DNA of 64,000 nt from Anaerolineae bacterium (GCA_011174825.1 DUEZ01000068.1:62001-126000), one strand, 5' to 3'; positions 54,275 to 63,648 are shown, numbered from the stretch's first letter. Notes: generated from the sequence alone by a model not told the origin. Numbers and translations are program-made.

Positions 54275-56092
54275 TTATACAAATCGCTCCCTCAAGGTCG
54301 AGCTGACAAAATCCATCGTTGCAACGACGATGGCGATCGCGATCATCTGTGCGCTGGCTGCGCGGTAATCGAGCAGATTGATATTTTGCTGGAGCAAGAA
54401 ACCGATCCCACCGCCGCCAGCGAAACCGATGATGGTCGACATACGTACGTTAATATCCCAACGGTACATGGTGAAAGATATGTAGGGTGGGATAATTTGC
54501 GGTATAACCGCGAACGCGATCAGTTGTAATCGGTTAGCACCGGTGGCCTCAATGGCCTCTAGTGGTCCAGGCAAAATGCTTTCTACCTGCTCTGAATACA
54601 GCTTGGCTAGTGCAGCGACGGTGTGTAATGCTAGCGCTAACGCTCCAGCAAAAGGCCCGATACCGACCCAGACCGCGAAAACGATCACCATCACCAACGA
54701 TTCAACGGATCGTGTGGCGTTAAGTATCGTGCGTGTAACAAAGTAGATCGTAGTTCCGATGGGCAATGCGGCTTTGGGAGTCGCCCGCAGAGCTAGCAAC
54801 ACGCCTAGTACTGCGCCGATTCCACCTGGCCACCAGTAGATCTTTACCGGGTCGTTAATCTGGTAGAACCAATTGATAATCACGGCGACAATGATGAAAA
54901 GCAAAGCTCCGGCTATGGCTGCCAGAATGATGTTGATTATCTTTACGCTGCTTCCAGACAGACGATCGCTGATTGACTGTCCGAACGAGCTCAGCGTATT
55001 ACCTACAGCGGCACCAGCTCCTAGCGCGACCATGGCCGGAATGACCATGTTGCCAACATCACCCAACTGGGAGATAAAATTGCCCAGAAATCCGAGAGAG
55101 CCCAGAGGTTTGATAAGGGATTGGCCTACGCTCAAGGCCAACTCAGCTAGCATTTGAAATGTCAATATGATGAGGCCGATTACCACGATCAGTGTAATGA
55201 TCCTGGTAACCCGCATCCCTCTTCCTGGCTCTTCGACTTCTACTTGGGGGAGCGCCCATCGGGCTAGTGCGTAAGCTGCAACAGGTCCAACGATTACCCC
55301 TCCGAGGTTTAATCCGAGATTGGCTGTCAAGAGATTGTTCACTTCACCAATCCCAAGATTTGCGAGGATGCCAAGTCCTATGCCCAGTGGCCAGCCAATG
55401 ATCGTGAGAGCGATACTCGTAAGTGAACTCTTGACATCGCTCATCAAGTTTCGTGCAGCGACGAAGCTGATCGGGATGGCCATTAGTGTGCCGAAGGTGG
55501 TTGCCAACAACGCCAAGAATACAGTCTCGATGATCTTGTCCCAGGTGACTTTTGCGGTATCCGTGAATTTGGGTGCTCCAACTGGTACGCGAGCCGTTGC
55601 GCGCAGGTACTGAGCTTCAGCAACAGGCTGACGAGTTGGCATTTGTACGCTGACCTGGAAATAACCGTTTTCATCAGCCACGAAGTTTTCAAGCTGCCTT
55701 TTCGCTCCACTTGCAGCAACGAAATTGATCGGACCTCGCGAACCTGGCTGGAAGTTGACCCCCTCTAAAAGGATGAATTCCTTCGACGCTGCGCAGGAGA
55801 CATCGGTTACCATATAAGGTCCGCTTGTGTCCGGTTCTGGGATATCGGGTACCGGATCCGGGCAGGGGAGATAGATCGGTACAACGACATCCACTTCTTC
55901 TTGTTCGTACTCGAAAATATCTGGGTGAGCTAACGCACGAAGGATCCTGGTCAACTGTGTCAAACGACGTTCAGAACTCGTCTCCTTGAAATTAACTTTG
56001 GTGACCTGGAAACCGTAAGCATATATGACAAGAACTAAAAGGATGGCCAGACCTAGCAGTATTGATCTGAGGAGAGATCGTTGAGTCTTCAT
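54275..56092 (-). CDS. phnE: Phosphonate-type ABC transporter permease with long extracytoplasmic and membrane insertions
   Basis: The ATG at 56092 has GGAG six bases upstream and begins 11 bases after the phnC stop; a longer in-frame ORF would overlap phnC. At 605 residues it is more than twice the usual PhnE. It has one membrane helix (9-29), an extracytoplasmic part (about 30-180) with a beta-sandwich look, then MetI-type start WDKIIETVFLALLATTFGTL...AARNLMS (183-217). A 230-residue hydrophobic insertion (217-446) precedes the rest, beginning IYFVTRTILNATRSVESLV and containing the EAA loop-like EAIEATGANRLQLIAFAVIPQ. The split domain suggests extra helices. Confidence 0.83.
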   Translation of the reverse strand: MKTQRSLLRSILLGLAILLVLVIYAYGFQVTKVNFKETSSERRLTQLTRILRALAHPDIFEYEQEEVDVVVPIYLPCPDPVPDIPEPDTSGPYMVTDVSCAASKEFILLEGVNFQPGSRGPINFVAASGAKRQLENFVADENGYFQVSVQMPTRQPVAEAQYLRATARVPVGAPKFTDTAKVTWDKIIETVFLALLATTFGTLMAIPISFVAARNLMSDVKSSLTSIALTIIGWPLGIGLGILANLGIGEVNNLLTANLGLNLGGVIVGPVAAYALARWALPQVEVEEPGRGMRVTRIITLIVVIGLIILTFQMLAELALSVGQSLIKPLGSLGFLGNFISQLGDVGNMVIPAMVALGAGAAVGNTLSSFGQSISDRLSGSSVKIINIILAAIAGALLFIIVAVIINWFYQINDPVKIYWWPGGIGAVLGVLLALRATPKAALPIGTTIYFVTRTILNATRSVESLVMVIVFAVWVGIGPFAGALALALHTVAALAKLYSEQVESILPGPLEAIEATGANRLQLIAFAVIPQIIPPYISFTMYRWDINVRMSTIIGFAGGGGIGFLLQQNINLLDYRAASAQMIAIAIVVATMDFVSSTLRERFV

Positions 56093-56102
56093 ATTGAACT
56101 CC

Positions 56103-56855
56103 TCACCCGACTCGCTCGGCTTCTTTACCGTAGATTTCTTTGAATTTATCGTCGTCGATTTCCTCGGGCGTACCATCAAACATTAATTTGCCTTCGTTGA
56201 GGGCTATGGCTCGGTCAGCGTAACGGTGAACCAGATCCAAGAAGTGCAGGCTGCAAATCACCATCACACCGTCTTCCTTGTTGATCTGTTCGAGGTATTG
56301 CATGATGGAATGCGCCAGGACGGGATCCAGGCTGGCTACTGGCTCATCGGCCAGAATCATTTCTGGCTCCTGCATCATCGCTCGAGCGATTCCGACGCGT
56401 TGCTGTTGACCACCGCTCAATTCGTCCGCCCTTTTATATGCCTGGTTGGCGATACCAACACGGTCCATTTGTTTGAGCGCCATCTCGACATCGCTCTTAG
56501 GAAAGCGGTTTATGACACTCATCGCAGGGTTTACATAACCTAGCCGACCGGCAAGCACATTGATGATCACTTTCGAGCGGGAGACAAGATTGAAATGTTG
56601 GAAGACCATGCCCATCTTGCGGCGAATACGTCGCATTTCATCCTGGCTTGCTTTGGTAATGTCTTCATCGTTCCAGATGATTTGTCCCTCGGTCGGATCA
56701 ATGAGGCGGTTGATGCAGCGTAGTAGGGTGGATTTCCCTGAACCGCTTAACCCGATACAGGCCAAAAACTCTCCCTGTTCGACCTTGAAACTGACATTGT
56801 CCAGAGCCTTGACCCCGCCTTCATAGATCTTTGTGAGATTTCTTACTTCCAACAT
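56103..56855 (-). CDS. phnC: Phosphonate ABC transporter ATP-binding protein
   Basis: The 250-residue ATPase has Walker A GLSGSGKST (35-43), Q-loop FQHFNLVSR (PhnC-type), signature LSGGQQQRV (146-154), Walker B MILADEP (166-172) and the switch His204. The full sequence and the RLGYV region are typical of PhnC, the ATPase of phosphonate or phosphite importers. It is coupled to phnE downstream. The phnD gene is upstream but separated by 428 bases with a hairpin, so phnC-phnE may have their own promoter. Confidence 0.92.
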   Translation of the reverse strand: MLEVRNLTKIYEGGVKALDNVSFKVEQGEFLACIGLSGSGKSTLLRCINRLIDPTEGQIIWNDEDITKASQDEMRRIRRKMGMVFQHFNLVSRSKVIINVLAGRLGYVNPAMSVINRFPKSDVEMALKQMDRVGIANQAYKRADELSGGQQQRVGIARAMMQEPEMILADEPVASLDPVLAHSIMQYLEQINKEDGVMVICSLHFLDLVHRYADRAIALNEGKLMFDGTPEEIDDDKFKEIYGKEAERVG

Positions 56856-57117
56856 GGGGGTTTAACACACCTGCCTTTCGGGGGATGGAGGAGATCAAGT
56901 CGACGGCTTCCCATCTGAGATGAGCTGCCTGTAATTATTCTATAAGGACTGCGGATAATTCTCCCTGGTATATGTATCAATCAATAAATTACACTTAGAG
57001 AAGGTAAGGAATCCCTAGGTGTTTCCCCTCTTTCGGTAATAATTTTCTTGTCTAGACGAACAGCAATCCCTCGCAAGTAAAAATTCGATCACAATAACGA
57101 GGAGCCTTCCCTCAACC

Positions 57118-57195
57118 TGTCATTGCGAGGACACGACGAAGCAATCTTTTGGTTGAGGAGAGATTGTGCTTCGCCCCTATGGGGCTCGCAATGAC
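57118..57195. repeat. Palindromic intergenic repeat, family A (copy 3)
   Basis: TGTCATTGCGAG (57118-57129) and CTCGCAATGAC (57185-57195) form outer arms, with CGAAGCAATCT/AGATTGTGCTTCG inside. It lies between phnC and phnD. The gap between the two genes holds no other gene. Confidence 0.84.
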
Positions 57196-57225
57196 GAGCG
57201 GACGTGCGTCATTGTGAGGGGTTCT

Positions 57226-57266
57226 TGAATTTAGCCCCGGACAGAAAACGGTCCGGGGCTAAAATT
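57226..57266 (-). terminator. Hairpin terminator downstream of phnD
   Basis: TTTAGCCCCGGAC and GTCCGGGGCTAAA form a 13-base stem with an eight-base loop, with A/T-rich flanks. On the minus strand it follows the phnD stop at 57284, so it likely limits read-through into phnC. Confidence 0.8.
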
Positions 57267-57283
57267 TTGACATTCAAGGCGAT

Positions 57284-58405
57284 TTACTCGCCAATGTTCT
57301 CCAGCGTGATGCCCTGGGCTTCCATCAATATTCGCACACCGTCAAAATTCTCATCGAAGATGGGTGCAGCGCCTGTCCAGTCATAGAAGCTCTCATGGCA
57401 GAGCGTCGCATTGCATGCCTCGGAAGCGACATAGTCGATGATCGCTTGATTGATGATCGCACGCAGGTCCTCGGGGAAATCAGGCGAGTAGGACATGGTG
57501 TCGTTCGGGATTTCCCCCGAGAGGTCAAGGATGCGGACGACCTTCACCACATCCGGTGCTTCCTCTGAGATAGCTGCGCGAGCGTCAAGCACGCGGTAGC
57601 CACCGCACCACAATTGACCTTCTTCGTTTCGTGCGCAATCTTCAACCAGTTCATCGGGGATATCCGGATCCATATCCATGGTCCATGTGCCCTCAGGAAG
57701 CAAGGGAGCACTGAAGTAGCAGGTTCCGACATCCGCTTCGCCGTTGTAAACGGCCTTCACGACTTGTGGGTGACCTCCAGCCTCAACGGTCTCACCGATC
57801 GTGATACCCAGGTCATCGAAGATGGCACTGGGATAGAGGTAACCAGAGGTCGAGCCTGCATCTGGGTATGCCCAAGTGGCACCTTCTAGATCCTGAAAGG
57901 TCTGAAATTCACTGTCCCGACGGACGACGAATTCGGTCCAGTACACATTCCAACCATAGCGTACGGAAGCTAAGCCCGGCTCCACACCACAAAGCTCACT
58001 GGCCAGTGCATAACCCATGGCCGGGATGAAGCCGATGGTGTCATCGGGTGAAGCGCACATCTCCTCGATGGTCGCAGCATAGGAAGTGGGAATGCTGACC
58101 TCGAAGTACAACCCCGTGGCTTCGTTGAGTGCTTGCTCGATCAGTTCACCACCAGCGATCATGAAGTCCACATCAACAGAGGGGACAAAGAGCACTTTGA
58201 TGGGATGCTCCTCACTACCAAGCTCCGGCGGGGGTGCCTCGGTTGGGGGCGGTGGTGGGGGTTCGGTGGGGGGTGGCGCCTCAGTCGGGGGTGGTGGGGG
58301 TTTCGTCGGCTCTGGTGGAGCCTCGGTCGGCTGGGCGCAGGCAGCCAAAATCATGACCATGGCTACCATGAAGCTCAAAACTAGGAACAGGCGGTTTTTA
58401 CGCAT
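57284..58405 (-). CDS. phnD: Phosphonate-type ABC transporter substrate-binding lipoprotein
   Basis: AGGAGG about nine bases upstream selects ATG 58405; a TTG start 18 bases before is less likely. The 373-residue protein has a signal with lipobox LAACAQ, then a striking Pro/Thr/Glu-rich linker with four TEAPP-like repeats (about 26-65) and a PhnD-type periplasmic domain (EHPIKVLFVPSVDVDFMIAGGE...). Like PF12974 proteins it has segments GFIPAMGYALA and GATWAYPDAGSTSGYLYPSAIF that form the ligand pocket. The ligand may be phosphonate, phosphite or another oxyanion. Confidence 0.9.
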   Translation of the reverse strand: MRKNRLFLVLSFMVAMVMILAACAQPTEAPPEPTKPPPPPTEAPPPTEPPPPPPTEAPPPELGSEEHPIKVLFVPSVDVDFMIAGGELIEQALNEATGLYFEVSIPTSYAATIEEMCASPDDTIGFIPAMGYALASELCGVEPGLASVRYGWNVYWTEFVVRRDSEFQTFQDLEGATWAYPDAGSTSGYLYPSAIFDDLGITIGETVEAGGHPQVVKAVYNGEADVGTCYFSAPLLPEGTWTMDMDPDIPDELVEDCARNEEGQLWCGGYRVLDARAAISEEAPDVVKVVRILDLSGEIPNDTMSYSPDFPEDLRAIINQAIIDYVASEACNATLCHESFYDWTGAAPIFDENFDGVRILMEAQGITLENIGE

Positions 58406-58875
58406 GTTCTTCTTCCTCCTCAATATGAGCTATACGAATTTGTTAAGACGCGTCTTCTTTGTTTCTCATCATGCTACTTCGATAACTTCACCTCCTCCCT
58501 GGTCGGACTACGTTGTGCGTTTCATCTTAGCGCGAAATCGATGCAGATGCAAGGTAAGAGGTCATCTTCCCATAGGAGGATGTGCTTAAATTACACCTGG
58601 GGGTCAGCATGCGCACACCATGTTTCTTTTTTACTCTCATCTGGTTTCCATCGTGCATCTTTTCCGTTGACGAAGGAGGGTATGAAATAGGCGACCATAT
58701 CTAGGGGTGGATTTTGGGGTTCTGAAATTCCATGATGAATGGTTCCCAGAGGAATGTCGGTGAAGTCGTCTCGTACTCCCTGAATATCAGGCGTATAACC
58801 GGCTAAGGATGATGCTGAAGTATAATGAAATTGTTCCACCAGGTATGAAGTTCGATCATTGATAAGGTCAAGACG
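58406..58875. other. Intergenic region upstream of phnD and of the CaCA gene
   Basis: It contains a perfect 12-base palindrome AAGACGCGTCTT (58444-58455) just upstream of the phnD ribosome site, which may be regulatory. A 98-codon ORF (58591-58887, minus) crosses much of the region but has no family match I know. A TATAAT box sits near 58819 on the plus strand. No RNA gene is evident. Confidence 0.45.
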
Positions 58876-60477
58876 GTGCTGGAGCAATTATTCATCAATC
58901 TTCCCATCGCTATCAATATCCTTTTTATTGTCATCGCTCTCTACGTAGTAACCCGCGCCGCACATTATCTTGTGGACGGCGCGGTTAGCATCGCCCATGA
59001 GTATCATATCAGCCCACTGATTATCGGCGCGACCGTCGTCGCGATGGGTACAACCTCTGCGGAGAATACCGTTAATCTGGTTATCGTCCTGTCAGATGGT
59101 GATCCATCTACTGTGATTGGGAATTTGCTTGGATCCAACTTGGTGAATTTTGGTATCGAGCTTGGTGTTTCCGCTCTCATCGCTGGGTTGATCCTCGTGC
59201 CTCGTGGTGCTTTTGAAAAAGACATTCCTCTTTATTTTGCGACGGTAGGATTGGTCACAGCCTTTGCCAGTGATGGTCAGATCAGCCGTTCAGAAGCTCT
59301 TATCGGACTGGTTATCTTCGTGACCGCTCTTGGTTTGGTCATTCAGTATGCCCGATCGAAGCGGGAAAGCAGTGTGCTTCTGGTTGAGGCGGAAGAAATC
59401 GAAGCCATCTCCCACCCAACTGCAAAACGCCTTACCCGTCGCCAAGCGCTTCAAGCTTTGATTGGAGGCCTTATTTTTCTGGTCCTTTCATCACGGTTTC
59501 TGATACTCAATACCGCGGCGGTCGCTACCGTCGTTGGTATTCCTGAGTTCATCATCGGTTTAGTGATCATCGGACCAGGAACTTCGATGCCTGAAATAGC
59601 TTCCTCCATCCAGGCGGCTCGTCGCGGACACGCTAGCTTGGTGCTGGGGACCGTGTTTGGTAGTTGTTTGTTCAACCTATCGCTCGGTTTGGGTTTGCCA
59701 GCAGTCATTCGTCCTCTGCCGGTAGGAGAGACGGCTATCCTAAGTCTTGTGTTTATCAATGTGGTCAATCTTGCTCTGCTTGTCTTGCTCCTCATGGATC
59801 TCAAATGGGTAGGTCGAGCGAGAACGATAACCCGAGTTACCGGGGCATATCTCGTGATTACCTATCTTGGTTTTATCTCCTACCTTGTTGTGGATGCAGC
59901 TGGGGGAAGCTTTGAGAGTTGGTGGAAGCCATTTGCCTTGGTCGTGTTTGTGGTGGGTTCTGTGCTGATCGTTCGTAAAGCTGCGATAGTTATTGTCTCT
60001 ACGAGGGCTGCAAGAGCTGCTGGGCAGGTGGAAAGGAAAAGGATTTTATGTGCAACGCGCGGCGGGCATGCCAGTCAGCCTACCCACCAAAGGGCCATCG
60101 AAATCGCACTCGAGCGTGACGCTGAACTCATCTTTCTCTATGTTTTCGATCAACAAGCTATACAGCAAGTTGCGACTCCGATCTTGATCAATGTTTCCTC
60201 ACAGATGGATCACATGCGTGCTTTCCTCCGCAATACTGCTCGGAAACAGGCCACTCAGGCGGGGGTTCGAGCCAGGGTTCTTGTTCGGGCTGGAAGCCTT
60301 CGGGAACAAATCCAAGCGATCGCAGATGAGCAACATGTAGACTTGATCGTCATGGGTAATCCGAGTGAGAAGAGTAGTCTGTTCAAACGCGAGGCCTTAC
60401 AAGCATTCGCGGACGAGATTGAAACCGAGACCGGTATAGAAGTACTTGCATTGACCGATCAAGAAGTCGAGACCTAA
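58876..60477 (+). CDS. CaCA-type Na+/Ca2+ exchanger fused to UspA domain
   Basis: The start is GTG 58876. The protein has ten or so membrane segments with two alpha-repeats: IIGATVVAMGTTSAENTVNL with a following GNLLGSNLVNFG, and GLVIIGPGTSMPEIASS with GTVFGSCLFNLSLG. The GSN Asn is replaced by Cys in the second repeat. After residue 390 comes a soluble UspA domain (ILCATRGG...GNPSEKSSLFKREALQAF), which may bind ATP, although the usual GxxGxGG loop is degenerate. Ca2+/Na+ exchange is the family role; Usp fusion is known for related transporters. Confidence 0.85.
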   Translation: MLEQLFINLPIAINILFIVIALYVVTRAAHYLVDGAVSIAHEYHISPLIIGATVVAMGTTSAENTVNLVIVLSDGDPSTVIGNLLGSNLVNFGIELGVSALIAGLILVPRGAFEKDIPLYFATVGLVTAFASDGQISRSEALIGLVIFVTALGLVIQYARSKRESSVLLVEAEEIEAISHPTAKRLTRRQALQALIGGLIFLVLSSRFLILNTAAVATVVGIPEFIIGLVIIGPGTSMPEIASSIQAARRGHASLVLGTVFGSCLFNLSLGLGLPAVIRPLPVGETAILSLVFINVVNLALLVLLLMDLKWVGRARTITRVTGAYLVITYLGFISYLVVDAAGGSFESWWKPFALVVFVVGSVLIVRKAAIVIVSTRAARAAGQVERKRILCATRGGHASQPTHQRAIEIALERDAELIFLYVFDQQAIQQVATPILINVSSQMDHMRAFLRNTARKQATQAGVRARVLVRAGSLREQIQAIADEQHVDLIVMGNPSEKSSLFKREALQAFADEIETETGIEVLALTDQEVET

Positions 60478-60592
60478 TGCGCATCTCCCCAGGAGAACTA
60501 TGAGAGGGATGCTACACAACGTACTCCCGATCAAAACCCTCACAAATCTGACGCTACGCCTTAGGGTGAGTGACTGCATCCACTCATCATCA

Positions 60593-60620
60593 TGCACCGC
60601 AAATGCGGTGCAGTTTGTTT
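60593..60620 (+). terminator. Hairpin terminator after the exchanger gene
   Basis: TGCACCGC (60593-60600) pairs with GCGGTGCA (60605-60612) around AAAT and is followed by GTTTGTTT. The rest of the gap up to 60815 has no convincing gene. Confidence 0.72.
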
Positions 60621-60814
60621 GTACTACGGGCTCAATTGAGAAGCGAAATGTGATGTGTTTCGTTGTAAGGGTTTCTATAAAGTGCCTCAACCTTGAAACT
60701 GGACACGACTTCTCCGATATGAGGAAGTTTGTATGCCGGCGTTATGACAGTCAGCACTGGAGGGGATCTTAACGTAGAATTATGCTGTGGGTGGAATCTG
60801 ATGGAGGCATATCT

Positions 60815-61066
60815 ATGGCAAAAGGACGCATCGTCGTCAACGAGATGTATTGCAAAGGATGTGAATTATGCACATCCGTTTGTCCTCAGGATTTGATCCA
60901 CATGGCGATGGATCGGTTGACTCCCAAGGGCTACCATCCGGCTGAGTTGGTAGACCCGGATGGTAACTGCACTGGCTGCGCAATTTGCGCAGTCATTTGC
61001 CCTGATTCTGCAATTACCGTATATCGATTGGTTCCCGAAGACAAGATAAAGACCCCTACGGTTTGA
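60815..61066 (+). CDS. 2-oxoacid:ferredoxin oxidoreductase, 2x[4Fe-4S] ferredoxin (delta) subunit
   Basis: GGAGG selects ATG 60815. The 83-residue protein has two typical clusters: [12 protein letters not shown] (first) and [12 protein letters not shown] (second). It carries electrons from the TPP-bound reaction to ferredoxin. It is the first gene of a four-gene operon; its stop lies 15 bases before the alpha start. Family: VorC/KorD-type. Confidence 0.92.
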   Translation: MAKGRIVVNEMYCKGCELCTSVCPQDLIHMAMDRLTPKGYHPAELVDPDGNCTGCAICAVICPDSAITVYRLVPEDKIKTPTV

Positions 61067-61080
61067 GGAAGGAAGAACAC

Positions 61081-62154
61081 ATGGCAAAGGAACTGCTCAA
61101 GGGTAACGTTGCATTTGCAGAAGCAGCAATTCGGGCCGGTTGTGAGGCCTATTTTGGTTACCCGATCACACCCCAGACGGAAGCCCTGGAACATATGTCG
61201 AAACGCATGCCTGAGCTCGGGCGGGTATTCCTGCAAGCCGAGAGCGAGGTTGCAGCGATCAACATGGTTTACGGAGCCGCATGCGCGGGTGTTCGAGTGA
61301 TGAGCTCCTCCTCCAGCCCTGGTGTGAGCCTCATGATGGAGGGTTTGTCTTATATTGCTGGTTCCGAGCTTCCAGTGGTTTTGGTTGACGTTATGCGCGG
61401 CGGTCCTGGTTTAGGCAACATCGCACCCTCTCAAGGCGATTACAATCAAATCGTCAAGGGAGGGGGGCACGGGGATTATCGCCCAATCGTTCTCGCTCCC
61501 GCTTCGATACAAGAATTTATTGACCTCACCGTCGAAGCGTTTGACATTGCTGAAAAGTATCGTTGCATTGTCATCATCCTCGCTGATGGCAGTTTGGGTC
61601 AAATGATGGAGCCAGCTGAGCTTCCAGAGATGCGAGATGTTCGACCGGTTGAAAAACGACCAGCCTGGGCGTTATCCGGTGCAAAGGACCGAGCTCCGAA
61701 TGTCATCTCGTCCTTTTATCTCGATCCCCTGAAAGAGGAAGAAATCAACCGTAAATTGATGGCAAAACAGACCGAGATCGAAGCGAATGAGATTCGCTTC
61801 CGAGAGCTCCTGATTGAGGATGCTGAGATCGTGGTGATCGCCTTTGGTACAGCAGGCAGGATTGCCCAATCAGCCATTAAAACTGCACGGGAAGAAGGTA
61901 TCCGTGTCGGATTGTTACGTCCAATTTCGTTATACCCTTTTCCATATGATCGTGTGCGCCAACTCGGGGATCAAGTACAAGAAATCTTGGTGGTCGAGAT
62001 GAACAGCGGCCAAATGCTGGGAGATGTGAGAATTGGGATCGAGGGAAGGGTCCCAATTTCATTTTATGGAAGACAAGGTGGAGTTGTCCCTATGCCGGAT
62101 GAGGTCTTAGAAGAGATACGTAAAGTCCACTCAAAATCAGGCGCCTCAACATAA
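61081..62154 (+). CDS. 2-oxoacid:ferredoxin oxidoreductase, alpha subunit (VorB/KorA-type)
   Basis: ATG 61081 has AGGAAGGAAG upstream. The 357-residue subunit has GYPITPQTE, a typical alpha-subunit start, [14 protein letters not shown] (substrate-binding region), and the [18 protein letters not shown] stretch. The protein most resembles VorB, the branched-chain 2-oxoacid type, although related 2-oxoglutarate enzymes share these features. It oxidises 2-oxoacids to acyl-CoA and CO2, reducing ferredoxin. Confidence 0.92.
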   Translation: MAKELLKGNVAFAEAAIRAGCEAYFGYPITPQTEALEHMSKRMPELGRVFLQAESEVAAINMVYGAACAGVRVMSSSSSPGVSLMMEGLSYIAGSELPVVLVDVMRGGPGLGNIAPSQGDYNQIVKGGGHGDYRPIVLAPASIQEFIDLTVEAFDIAEKYRCIVIILADGSLGQMMEPAELPEMRDVRPVEKRPAWALSGAKDRAPNVISSFYLDPLKEEEINRKLMAKQTEIEANEIRFRELLIEDAEIVVIAFGTAGRIAQSAIKTAREEGIRVGLLRPISLYPFPYDRVRQLGDQVQEILVVEMNSGQMLGDVRIGIEGRVPISFYGRQGGVVPMPDEVLEEIRKVHSKSGAST

Positions 62155-62170
62155 CTCGGGAGATGAATGA

Positions 62171-62962
62171 ATGACGGACAAAAAAATGGTTGAAACCCTG
62201 ATTTACACCAAATCAGAAACGCTAACGGACCTTGGAACTCATTATTGTCCCGGTTGCACGCATGGCATCTCCCACCGTTTGATCGCGGAAGTGATTGACG
62301 AGATGGGTGTCCGGGAGGACACGATCGGAATCGCGCCGGTCGGTTGTGCGGTCTTTGCGTACGATTATTTCAATATGGATTTTGCTGAAGCCGCCCATGG
62401 CCGAGCGCCAGCGATGGCAACGGGTCTTAAACGTGTGAACCCCGAAAAGATCGTCTTCACCTATCAGGGCGATGGGGATCTGGCGTCAATCGGAGCGGCG
62501 GAGATCATGCATGCAGCAGGTCGGGGTGAGAACATCACCGTGATCTTCATCAACAACGCGATTTACGGAATGACCGGGGGGCAGATGGCGCCTACGACCT
62601 TACCTGGTCAGAAGACGACATCAACTCCACTGGGTCGTGATATTGAGATGCATGGTTTTCCCCTCCGGATGTCTGAAATCTTGGCTCAACTCGATGGTGC
62701 ATCCTATGTGGTAAGACGAAGTCTGCACAACGTGGCCAACATACGAAAAGCGAAAAAAGCCATCCGGCAGGCCTTCGAGGTGCAACGACAAGGTTTGGGT
62801 TTCTCAATGGTTGAATTGCTCTCTAGCTGCCCGACGAACTGGGGGATGACTGCTGATGAGGCGCTTAAATGGGTCGAAGAGCACATGGTTGAAGCTTATC
62901 CGCTCGGGGATTATAAGGTGAGCCCCGCGATTACAGGGACGAAGAAGGGTGGAGGAGAGTAG
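62171..62962 (+). CDS. 2-oxoacid:ferredoxin oxidoreductase, beta (TPP) subunit
   Basis: The 263-residue subunit has CPGCTHG near the start and the TPP-binding motif [20 protein letters not shown] followed by [16 protein letters not shown], where GDG(x)22-27NN coordinates Mg-TPP. The remaining parts ([11 protein letters not shown] and later SCPTNWGM) match KorB/VorA. GGGAGA precedes the ATG. The next gene starts one base after its stop. Confidence 0.93.
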   Translation: MTDKKMVETLIYTKSETLTDLGTHYCPGCTHGISHRLIAEVIDEMGVREDTIGIAPVGCAVFAYDYFNMDFAEAAHGRAPAMATGLKRVNPEKIVFTYQGDGDLASIGAAEIMHAAGRGENITVIFINNAIYGMTGGQMAPTTLPGQKTTSTPLGRDIEMHGFPLRMSEILAQLDGASYVVRRSLHNVANIRKAKKAIRQAFEVQRQGLGFSMVELLSSCPTNWGMTADEALKWVEEHMVEAYPLGDYKVSPAITGTKKGGGE

Positions 62963-62963
62963 G

Positions 62964-63518
62964 ATGCAGACGGAGATCATCATCTCAGGTTTTGGAGGAC
63001 AAGGGGTGCTCTTCGCTGGGCAGTTACTTTCTTATGCGGCTCTCGAGAAGGACTTACATGTCACATGGTACCCGTCCTATGGGCCTGAGATGCGAGGCGG
63101 GACGGCACATTGCACCGTGATTATCAGCGATGACGAAATCGGCTCTCCCGTCATTCGTAACCCGAACGCTGCAATCGTGATGAATCTACCCTCTTTGGAT
63201 AAGTACGAACCCTTGTTGAAGACCGATGGCGTTTTAATCATCAATGCCTCTTTGATCGATCGGGAGCCCGAAAGGGAGGATCTGCGAATCGTTTTGGTCC
63301 CAGCAAACGACATTGCTGAGGAGTTGGGTGACAAACGCTTGGCGAATCTGGTCATGTTAGGCGCGCTGATCAACCAGCTGGACGTGCTGTCTATCGAGGA
63401 TGTTGGTGTTTCACTTGACCGTCACATCCCAAAGCACCATCGAGATCTTCTGGAAGGTAACCTGAACGCTTTAGAACGAGGGGCTGCTCTAGCGATGGCA
63501 GAGAAGCTAACCACCTGA
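62964..63518 (+). CDS. 2-oxoacid:ferredoxin oxidoreductase, gamma subunit
   Basis: The start ATG 62964 follows GGAGGAGAG inside the beta gene end and lies one base after the beta stop. The 184-residue protein has the gamma signature IISGFGGQGVLFAGQLLSYAA and SYGPEMRGGTAHCTVIIS. It supports CoA binding in the complex. With the delta, alpha and beta genes it completes a four-subunit enzyme of the VOR/KOR group. Confidence 0.93.
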   Translation: MQTEIIISGFGGQGVLFAGQLLSYAALEKDLHVTWYPSYGPEMRGGTAHCTVIISDDEIGSPVIRNPNAAIVMNLPSLDKYEPLLKTDGVLIINASLIDREPEREDLRIVLVPANDIAEELGDKRLANLVMLGALINQLDVLSIEDVGVSLDRHIPKHHRDLLEGNLNALERGAALAMAEKLTT

Positions 63519-63546
63519 GATCAACCATTTAATATCAAGATCGATC

Positions 63547-63574
63547 GTAGGGGCGCACGGCCGTGCGCCCCTAC
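63547..63574. repeat. GTAGGGGCGC palindrome (family C2, copy 2)
   Basis: A 28-base perfect palindrome: GTAGGGGCGCACGG followed by its reverse complement. It lies 28 bases after the gamma stop and may act as a terminator or protein target. The element matches the arms at 54167-54220. Confidence 0.85.
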
Positions 63575-63648
63575 CTCTTGGGATGTTAAGCTTCACGCGA
63601 GCCCAAGGCGAGCAGGAAGCTGTTTCATAGGTTTGAGGAAGGACGGAT

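Noticed and set aside
60500-60772. A 90-codon ORF between the exchanger and the oxidoreductase operon
   Set aside because: It reads across the clear terminator hairpin at 60593-60612 and has no known features.
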